In this document: one piece after another, positions 58,026-64,000 of the stretch | How the letters are laid out: each line of letters opens with the position of its first letter | Position numbering within the stretch: the first letter of the stretch is position 1 | NCBI GenBank assembly: GCA_016290295.1 | Contig: JAEETJ010000014.1 | Coordinates: 1 to 64,000 of the forward strand | DNA from: Bacteroidales bacterium | Lineage (GTDB): Bacteria; Bacteroidota; Bacteroidia; Bacteroidales; WCHB1-69 | Direction of reading: 5' to 3' | Length of the DNA stretch: 64,000 nucleotides | The notes under the pieces: generated by a model | Databases searched by the model: none | Told to the model about the DNA's origin: nothing | The model's input: the letters and a program-made list of their open reading frames with translations, nothing else | Program-made: the position numbers and the translations under genes

Positions 58026-58400
58026 GTGAAACGCATCATTTATATCTCAGTGGGACTGCTATGTGTCGGGCTGGGAGCTTTGGGCGTAATCGTACCGGGC
58101 TTACCCACCACGCCGTTCCTTTTGTTAGCGTCATGGTGCTTCTACCGTTCATCCCAACGCTTGCAAGATTGGCTGTTGAAATCATGGCTGGGAGCATACA
58201 TCCGCAGCTATCACCGCCGGGGAGGAATGACCTTTGCACAAAAAGCAGGTGCTTGCGGTATCATGGCGGCGATGGTGCTGCTTTCCGTTTTATTCTTTAT
58301 TCCCAAAGACTCAGTAGCAAAAATAATCGTTCCCATTGCGGGTGCTGTAGGCGTCCTCACCGTAATATTTGCGGTGCCCAATGCCAAAGAAGAAGAGTAG
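58026..58400 (+). CDS. DUF454 (YbaN-like) membrane protein
   Basis: The product has 124 residues, starting with GTG. The pattern LGALGVIVPGLPTTPFLLLA, then C-F-Y-R-S-S-x-R and a later pair of membrane spans is diagnostic of the DUF454/YbaN family, of unknown role. It follows the flavodoxin gene by 10 bases and may share its transcript. Confidence 0.85.
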   Translation: MKRIIYISVGLLCVGLGALGVIVPGLPTTPFLLLASWCFYRSSQRLQDWLLKSWLGAYIRSYHRRGGMTFAQKAGACGIMAAMVLLSVLFFIPKDSVAKIIVPIAGAVGVLTVIFAVPNAKEEE

Positions 58401-58500
58401 TCACTATGGAGGTCAACAGGCACAACTTAGCTTGCTTTTTAAGCAATAAAACCAGAACTGCAACGTTAATCTAAACAGAAGCGATTAAGTCTGATACACA

Positions 58501-58644
58501 ATGAAAAAGGCAATCATATTCTGCGTAGCGATGCTCTTCTCTTTAATTGCATGGGCGCAAATCGACCTCCGCAGAGCCGAAGGATTGAGCGACCGGGATT
58601 GGGAGAGAATCAACAGCAATACGAGGAGACTCAAATCAATCTGA
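58501..58644 (+). CDS. 47-residue exported peptide
   Basis: A short frame with a good signal peptide (MKKAIIFCVAMLFSLIAWA) and a mature part of about 28 residues rich in R, D and E. It stops at 58642-58644, 10 bases before the convergent gene's stop. It may be a secreted peptide or a truncated remnant of a larger exported protein. Confidence 0.4.
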   Translation: MKKAIIFCVAMLFSLIAWAQIDLRRAEGLSDRDWERINSNTRRLKSI

Positions 58645-58654
58645 AAACGGATTT

Positions 58655-59125
58655 TTATTTAACATAAATTACCAATATGGTAATCAGCACAGCACCAACA
58701 AAGTAGCTGAATGCATTGGCTATGAGTGTGGCGTTAAGGGTTTTCTTGAAAGGGTATTCTTTCTTGAGGATAAGATGATTCGCCAGCAGCTCAATCAGAA
58801 CAGAGAGAATCATTGCCGCGAAATAGTAAATAATCAGACCCAGTAACTGGTTGGAGTTATGAATGTTCACCTCATGTGAGCAGACCCAAGGAAACCAGAC
58901 GACGAGCCACCATCCACCATTAAGAATCATAGTTATTATGATTCCAACAATACCGCTGATAATGTTGGAAATAGCTGCAGAGCCACAAATTCTTTTGTTG
59001 AAGTTTTGTTGAATCAGATACTTACTCATCAGAAAAGCCTCTCCTACAATGATGAAAGCCATAAACAGCCATCCCATAGGAAGGAAAGCGTGAATACCAA
59101 AAGAAACATTTAAGAGCAAATGCAT
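58655..59125 (-). CDS. membrane protein of unknown function
   Basis: The product has 156 residues with four or five hydrophobic segments and a central periplasmic W-W-L-V-V-W-F-P-W-V-C-S-H region. No family is recognised. Its upstream region carries the second copy of the promoter-leader element (59176-59232). Confidence 0.55.
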   Translation of the reverse strand: MHLLLNVSFGIHAFLPMGWLFMAFIIVGEAFLMSKYLIQQNFNKRICGSAAISNIISGIVGIIITMILNGGWWLVVWFPWVCSHEVNIHNSNQLLGLIIYYFAAMILSVLIELLANHLILKKEYPFKKTLNATLIANAFSYFVGAVLITILVIYVK

Positions 59126-59175
59126 ATCATTTGAGGGAACTTCTATTTTTACTTCTTCACGTTGTCGTCGACCTT

Positions 59176-59232
59176 GGTGCGAAGTCCGTTAAACATCAAG
59201 ATAGGCAAACAACGCTACAAAATTATAAAAAT
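59176..59232 (-). repeat. dispersed promoter-leader element, copy 2
   Basis: Second copy of the element at 43929-43985, in the same orientation relative to a minus-strand gene. TAATTTTG (59218-59225) is the promoter. In the leader CTTC-G-CAC can pair with GTGAAG near 59150. The rest of 59233-59365 shows no gene. Confidence 0.6.
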
Positions 59233-59365
59233 TTCTATTTATTAGGATGCAAAAAAGTGAAAAGGTTGATTATCAGCTCAACTCAATCCTGTGATTCGTA
59301 AAAAATAATGTTTTTACACCGATTTACAAAATAAAAATCTATGGATTCCCAGACTTTCGTTTTCC

Positions 59366-60475
59366 CTAACGCAGCAATTGCGGATTGTTGGTGAAGTACT
59401 CCCGAAGGGTGATGTTGTTGAATTGATTGCTCTTCACCGTCTCACCCTGCTCCACTTCCATGGGTTTTAGCCGCAAAAACTCTATTGTGTTTCCTGGCGT
59501 GCGGGAGTCGGCTCCATACGTGGAATGAAGGATGTACGAAAGATAGAAAAGATTTTTGGCCATATAATAATCCAAATAATATTCTTTGACAACTTTGGAT
59601 TGATTGTTCCAATTGGCATTGGCATTGAGTTCGATGGGTTTGTTTTGGATGATTCGCTCACGCACCTCAAAGATACTGAGCAGCTGTTGGTTTTCATCCA
59701 TCACGTATGCCTCGTTGGTGGGGTCAATCCACAGCCATTTGCCCAATTGCACAGAATAGACTTCGTTGATTACATGGCAATCCTCGTAGTAATTTCGGGG
59801 CAAGCAGGTGACAACGCGCGAGCGGAAACCTAACGCCAGATAACATTCGTTGGCAAAGAGCGCCAGACCGCGGCAATTCACCCCCTTCTTTTGGGCAAAC
59901 TTTTCAATCGTTTCCGCGTTCCTCTCCTTCTTGGGCAGGCCTGCGCTACCATTATGTCGGATGTGATTATGCACCCAATGAAGAACATTCAATATTTGCG
60001 TCACTTCATCTCCTGTGCCGGCAACAGAGTCCAAGTTGTACTTCAGCCGCAGCGCTTGCAATTCGGGAGCATCGGCCGACTGGTAGGTGAACGTGGGGAT
60101 GTCGCGTTGCTGCGAAACATCGAAGGTTTTGCCCGTACGCAGCGTGTCCATGTAATCCGGTCGCGGGACAAAATCCACATAGCTGACACGTTTTTTCCGA
60201 ATGACAACCAGTCTGCTGCATTGCGAAGAATTGTACTCGTATTGAAATTTTGCGGTGTCAATATCAGTATAATAGAGGAATGTTTTTCCGTCGTCCCGTT
60301 TCATACAGGGAACGATGTCGTCGTGGATGTTGCGCCTGAACCAGAACTCTCCATCGGCATATAAGAAACAGCGATCTATATTGGCATAGACGGTGTCTAT
60401 AATGACAAACTGTTGGGCAATGGCTGTACAGGTGCTTATAAAAAGTAAGATAAAAAGTATAACTTGTTTTTTCAT
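59366..60475 (-). CDS. exported transglutaminase-like protein
   Basis: The product has 369 residues from the ATG at 60475. The signal peptide ends near C-T-A-I-A-Q. A transglutaminase-like core shows Cys in G-V-N-C-R-G-L-A-L-F, His in D-C-H-V-I-N-E-V-Y and Asp in W-I-D-P-T-N, in the right order. Members act as peptidases or crosslinkers at the cell surface. It stands alone with a divergent Fic gene. Confidence 0.8.
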   Translation of the reverse strand: MKKQVILFILLFISTCTAIAQQFVIIDTVYANIDRCFLYADGEFWFRRNIHDDIVPCMKRDDGKTFLYYTDIDTAKFQYEYNSSQCSRLVVIRKKRVSYVDFVPRPDYMDTLRTGKTFDVSQQRDIPTFTYQSADAPELQALRLKYNLDSVAGTGDEVTQILNVLHWVHNHIRHNGSAGLPKKERNAETIEKFAQKKGVNCRGLALFANECYLALGFRSRVVTCLPRNYYEDCHVINEVYSVQLGKWLWIDPTNEAYVMDENQQLLSIFEVRERIIQNKPIELNANANWNNQSKVVKEYYLDYYMAKNLFYLSYILHSTYGADSRTPGNTIEFLRLKPMEVEQGETVKSNQFNNITLREYFTNNPQLLR

Positions 60476-60613
60476 AGGCAAAAGCGTTTAAAAATAAACG
60501 GACGATGTGACGAAATTATTGTCTATGACTAATTTGAAATTTTATTCCAATCAAATTATGGTGTGAACAATGTGTTTTTTTGCGTCATTGGATGCGGATT
60601 GTAATAATTTTTG

Positions 60614-60621
60614 TATTTTTG
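60614..60621 (+). promoter_or_regulatory. TAnnTTTG promoter of Fic gene
   Basis: TATTTTTG lies 36 bases before the ATG at 60658. The 60476-60600 stretch is AT-rich and holds no gene. Confidence 0.6.
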
Positions 60622-60657
60622 CAGCGAAATTTAAGATTATTCATTTCATATATTGAT

Positions 60658-61800
60658 ATGAAAAATCCGTATTGGATATGGCAATATGCCGAATGGCCCC
60701 ATTTCTGCTGGAACAATGACAGCATCATTGCTTCTTTGGCGCAGGTTCGGGAAAAACAAGGCCGGCTGCTGGGCCTGATGGATGGCTTGGGATTCGACGT
60801 GCAAAAAACCTCTTCGCTTGAAGTGATGACCGAGGACGTGTTGCGAAACAGCGAGATAGAAGGTTTGCTCCTCAATGCCGAGAATGTGCGTTCTTCGGTG
60901 GCACGACACCTTGGACTTGACATTGGTGGGTTATCCCATTCAGATCTCTATACCGAAGGTGTGGTGCAGGTGATGATGGATGCCATACAACAAGCCGACA
61001 CCCCTTTGACTGAGCAACGACTCTTCAACTGGCACGCCGCATTGTTTCCTAGCGGAAGAAGCGGCATCACCCCCATCACCGTGGCGGGATGGCGCACAGG
61101 CAAAGATCCAATGCTGGTGGTAAGCGGTGCTATGGGAAAGGAGAAAATCCATTACGAGGCGCCACCGTCGGACGATGTGCCCCGTCAAATGCAACAGTTT
61201 ATACAATGGTTTAACAGCGAGCCCACTACCGACCCTGTGCTAAAGGCCGCCATCGCGCACCTTTGGTTTGTCAATATACATCCCTTTGATGATGGCAATG
61301 GCCGTTTGACACGCACACTCACCGACATGCTATTGGCACGGGCAGAAGGATCACCACGGCGTTTCTACAGCATGTCGGCGGCCATTTTGCGCGACAGAAA
61401 CAACTACTATGATTTGCTGGAGTATATGGGCAAACACGGGTTGGATATAACCCAATGGCTTTTGTGGTTCCTGCAAACCATGGGAAACGCTATCGACACG
61501 GCCATTGAGAAAACCCAACGGGCAATACAAAAATCACTATTTTGGCAGGAGCATCGCACCATTGCGCTGAATGAAAGGCAAATCAAGGTCATCAACCGGC
61601 TTTGGGATGGCTTTGAGGGTAAACTCAACACCAGCAAGTGGGCAAAGATGACGAAAACTTCCGCAGCCACCGCCTTGCGCGACATACAAGACCTTGTGGA
61701 CAAAGGCATCCTTTGCCGCACCGAAGAAGGAGGTCGCAGCACTAATTACAAACTGATTGAAAATGGAACAAAACCAACCATGACCAAGCACACAAACTAA
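60658..61800 (+). CDS. Fic family protein with DUF4172 N-terminus and winged helix
   Basis: The product has 380 residues from ATG 60658. Residues 1-90 are a DUF4172-type N-terminus (NPYWIWQYAEWPHF); N-S-E-I-E-G at 64-69 sits where the inhibitory S/T-x-x-x-E-G motif is found, with Asn in first place. The Fic motif HPFDDGNGR is at 208-216. Residues about 305-375 are a winged helix (L-N-T-S-K-W-A-K-M-T-K-T-S-A-A-T-A). Fic proteins AMPylate protein targets; the HTH suggests self-control or DNA-linked targets. Confidence 0.9.
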   Translation: MKNPYWIWQYAEWPHFCWNNDSIIASLAQVREKQGRLLGLMDGLGFDVQKTSSLEVMTEDVLRNSEIEGLLLNAENVRSSVARHLGLDIGGLSHSDLYTEGVVQVMMDAIQQADTPLTEQRLFNWHAALFPSGRSGITPITVAGWRTGKDPMLVVSGAMGKEKIHYEAPPSDDVPRQMQQFIQWFNSEPTTDPVLKAAIAHLWFVNIHPFDDGNGRLTRTLTDMLLARAEGSPRRFYSMSAAILRDRNNYYDLLEYMGKHGLDITQWLLWFLQTMGNAIDTAIEKTQRAIQKSLFWQEHRTIALNERQIKVINRLWDGFEGKLNTSKWAKMTKTSAATALRDIQDLVDKGILCRTEEGGRSTNYKLIENGTKPTMTKHTN

Positions 61801-61825
61801 ATTTATACATTAAAAAATTTGTCAC

Positions 61826-62620
61826 ATGACGTATTTATTCATTCTTTTAGCGGTTTCCCTTGCCGTTTCGGCAGTGGGTTGGAAGTATTTCATTTATTTC
61901 TTCAGTGTCGGTTACGGTTATGGCATCTCGGCATTGGCTGTGACGATAGCTATCCTATTTCACGCCAACCTTAGCCTACCCACCATTCTGCTTCTTATCT
62001 TGCTGTTTATCTTTGGCTTGCGCCTGGGCACCTACCTGCTCATACGAGAACGCAAGGCGGCTGAGTATCGCAAGATTCTCTATGCCCCGTTGAACCAAAA
62101 GCAGAAACCCCTTGGAGTCATTATCACAGTATGGCTGTTTTGCGCACTGCTATATGTGACACAAGTGAGTCCCGTGGCGTTTCGTTTGGCCAACGGCCCT
62201 CACGCCAGCGAACTGTGGGCGTGGATAGGAGCTGCCGTGACATTGTGCGGCATTCTGTTAGAGGCCGTCAGCGATGCGCAGAAGGCTGCCGCTAAAAAGG
62301 TCAACCCCAAGCGCTTCGTCGATACTGGACTGTACCGCATCGTTCGTTGCCCTAACTACCTCGGTGAGCTGGTCATCTGGACCGGTGTCCTGATTAGTGC
62401 TATCGGTGCCCACCTCAGCTGGTGGCAATGGATAGTGGCCGGTATTGGCTATATCGGCATCGTATTTGTCATGTTCAGCGGTGCCCGACGGTTGGAACTT
62501 CGACAGAACGAGACCTACGGCAATGATCCCGAATACCAAAATTACATCAAGAAGACTCCTATTTTGATTCCTTTCTTACCTATATATTCCGTTGCACGTT
62601 ATGAATGGCTCAAAGCTTGA
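61826..62620 (+). CDS. DUF1295/isoprenylcysteine methyltransferase-like membrane protein
   Basis: The product has 264 residues with about seven spans. The C-terminal motif RCPNYLGELVIWTG and the later Y-x-x-Y-I-K-K-T are the DUF1295/ICMT cofactor region; R-L-G-T-Y-L-L-I-R-E-R lies earlier. It is shorter than the paralog at 48596 and lacks its D-P-Y-W motif. The end overlaps the next gene by 20 bases, so the two are linked in expression. Confidence 0.8.
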   Translation: MTYLFILLAVSLAVSAVGWKYFIYFFSVGYGYGISALAVTIAILFHANLSLPTILLLILLFIFGLRLGTYLLIRERKAAEYRKILYAPLNQKQKPLGVIITVWLFCALLYVTQVSPVAFRLANGPHASELWAWIGAAVTLCGILLEAVSDAQKAAAKKVNPKRFVDTGLYRIVRCPNYLGELVIWTGVLISAIGAHLSWWQWIVAGIGYIGIVFVMFSGARRLELRQNETYGNDPEYQNYIKKTPILIPFLPIYSVARYEWLKA

Positions 62621-63236
62621 TCTTTTTTCCAAAAATGGAGTGCTTGTCCCCAAGGACGTAAGCCCTTTCCAGACTTTTTCCGGCAAGGGGATGACATTTC
62701 AATTGCAGTCGTACGACTGGAATGGTTGTGCCTGTGTGTCGTGTCTCACCATGCGGGCTTTCCTCGGCCTGATGAAGATGGACACGCTGATATGCACACC
62801 TTACGCCAAGGATATGCCACTTCTCTCTTACGATTTCATCTCCGCTATGGGACGGCGAACGCTGATGGTGGAGGCGTATGACACCTTGGTGGAACCTGTT
62901 GACCTCTCCTCCATGCTGGCAGTGAAAGAAAAATATCAGGATTTGAAGGACAAACCTACCAAACCTGCCTGGTACGATTCATTGAAACTCTCGCCCACCG
63001 TTTGCAAAGAGGGAGACAGCGCACGGCTGTCCGCCCTGGCCACAGAGATGATTACCGCCTATTTAGATCTCTTCGCCTCCGCTCGCGATATAGACCGCAC
63101 AGCCAAGACCGCCCGCAACAGCGCTTACGTGGAAGGTCTCATCAACGATGGTCCCACTTTCAAGGTCGTCAGCAAAATGATCGGCACAAAGTCTGCCCAA
63201 ACCCTTTTCCGCCGTTTCCTCTTCGGAACGAAGTAA
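62601..63236 (+). CDS. possible ferredoxin-dependent bilin reductase-like protein
   Basis: The product has 211 residues from ATG 62601. The sequence TPYAKDMPLLSYDFISAMGRRT, then E-A-Y-D-T-L, K-P-A-W-Y-D-S-L, a helical middle, Y-V-E-G-L-I-N-D-G-P and the end F-R-R-F-L-F-G-T-K follow the order seen in bilin reductases of the HY2/PcyA family (Y/F-D-F-x, P-x-W, Y-x-x-x-Q, C-terminal L-F). Those reduce biliverdin with ferredoxin. The match is by eye and distant; three Cys near residue 35 are unlike that family. It overlaps the DUF1295 gene and precedes an alpha/beta hydrolase. Confidence 0.45.
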   Translation: MNGSKLDLFSKNGVLVPKDVSPFQTFSGKGMTFQLQSYDWNGCACVSCLTMRAFLGLMKMDTLICTPYAKDMPLLSYDFISAMGRRTLMVEAYDTLVEPVDLSSMLAVKEKYQDLKDKPTKPAWYDSLKLSPTVCKEGDSARLSALATEMITAYLDLFASARDIDRTAKTARNSAYVEGLINDGPTFKVVSKMIGTKSAQTLFRRFLFGTK

Positions 63237-63248
63237 CAAAACTGTATT

Positions 63249-64000
63249 ATGACATTCAATACCTACGGAAATAAAGAAAACCAGAGTTTGCTACTGATAC
63301 CGGGATTAGGAGTGTCCTACGAGATATTCCTGCCATTGATAGAGCTGCTTAAAAGCCGATATTACATTGTCGCGGTTGGCATCGACGGATTCCTGCTTGG
63401 TCAGGAGTCGCAGTTTACTTCTGTCGATGACCAGGCTGTTCAGGCGATTCAATACATTCAGAAAAATCTGAATGGACACCTGGATGTTGCTTATGGTCTT
63501 TCTTTGGGTGGAAAGATTCTTTCAAGAATCCTAGAGCGAAACGAGATTGTCATTGACCACGCCATTATGGATGCGGCCCCACTACTGCCTTTGCCCAAGT
63601 GGACCGTGAATCCGCTGCGATACTACCAGAGCTTGAATGTGTGGACCTGCTATCACTGGACCGGATTCTGGAAGCTTGTGTTCCATTCGCACTATTTTGA
63701 TGTGCTCTTGGACGAATGCAAGAAGGTGTGGCCCTCCGGCAAAGGCAAAGCCGTACGCGACGGCTACAAAGATGTTTATACCCAAAAGTTGGAATCCATC
63801 CAAGGAGCCAACATCCACTATTGGTATGGCACGAAGGAGGCGTTTATCGCCAAACCTCAAGCCGAGCATCTATGCAAAATTCATCCGGACACTCATGTGG
63901 AAGTTTTCCCCAAAATGAATCACGGACAGCTGTTGGTGGATCATCCTGAGGAAATTGCCAATAGGATTCTCGACTACACCACCAACATGAAAACTCAATT
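63249..64000 (+). CDS. alpha/beta hydrolase, 3' end beyond window
   Basis: The frame from ATG 63249 stays open to the end of the window (250 residues visible). It starts MTFNTYGNKENQSLLLIPGLG. The nucleophile elbow is GLSLGG (Ser near residue 91); the oxyanion segment is I-P-G-L-G-V-S, and the catalytic His is in M-N-H-G-Q-L. Asp in W-Y-G-T-K-E-A is not clear. Substrate unknown. It follows the bilin-reductase-like gene by 12 bases, suggesting an operon with DUF1295. Confidence 0.8.
   Translation, partial: MTFNTYGNKENQSLLLIPGLGVSYEIFLPLIELLKSRYYIVAVGIDGFLLGQESQFTSVDDQAVQAIQYIQKNLNGHLDVAYGLSLGGKILSRILERNEIVIDHAIMDAAPLLPLPKWTVNPLRYYQSLNVWTCYHWTGFWKLVFHSHYFDVLLDECKKVWPSGKGKAVRDGYKDVYTQKLESIQGANIHYWYGTKEAFIAKPQAEHLCKIHPDTHVEVFPKMNHGQLLVDHPEEIANRILDYTTNMKTQ

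Overview
The window reads as one Bacteroidota (order Bacteroidales) chromosome segment. The evidence is the near-universal TAnnTTTG promoter element (mostly TATTTTTG or TATCTTTG), weak ribosome binding sites, a secreted protein with a type IX secretion sorting domain, and many families typical of gut or rumen Bacteroidales. A T9SS cargo points away from Bacteroides itself and towards another Bacteroidales lineage. This is inference; there is no rRNA or marker gene to fix the genus.

Region 1 (about 1-27.5 kb) is most of a Mu-like, contractile-tailed prophage whose left end (transposase, repressor) lies before the window. It begins inside a Gam-like gene and continues with small early genes, one preceded by a tRNA-like element. 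From 2.25 to 9.4 kb the packaging and neck genes run on the minus strand: small and large terminase, a gp36-like protein, a portal-MuF fusion ending in a putative nuclease domain, a virion morphogenesis protein and a tail terminator. From 9.55 to 27.45 kb the head protease/scaffold, capsid, lysis, sheath, tube, frameshifted tail chaperones, tape measure, baseplate and fibre genes run on the plus strand. The two arms diverge from a mirror-image promoter pair at 9418-9533. Three small gene units with host-type promoters (3.6-4.1, 15.7-16.0 and 19.2-19.6 kb) run against the surrounding late genes and look like morons. The fibre end has an expandable collagen-like repeat gene and two AT-rich adhesin-like genes. 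The right end is placed near 27.5 kb, where two copies of a transposase-site-like motif lie 23 bp apart.

Region 2 (27.5-33.5 kb) is host DNA. It holds an exported UGSC-like protein, a Cys-rich DUF5714 lipoprotein, a CPBP membrane protease, an exported DsrE-like protein, a PhzF isomerase and an EamA transporter. The exported Cys-rich proteins may form an undescribed cell-envelope sulfur, selenium or metal cassette.

Region 3 (33.5-64 kb) is rich in envelope and redox genes: lipoprotein nitroreductase, retropepsin-PDZ protein, hemerythrin with a LuxR regulator, T9SS adhesin, CDF transporter, YD-repeat protein, an OhrR-like regulator with palindromic operator followed by a ferritin-like protein, MBL hydrolase, GT4, two DUF1295 proteins, exported glutathione peroxidase, Na/Pi symporter, NUDIX, exported flavodoxin, transglutaminase, Fic protein and a possible ferredoxin-dependent bilin reductase relative. 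Many genes are separated by a recurrent UUCG-loop terminator whose T tract runs directly into the next TAnnTTTG promoter.
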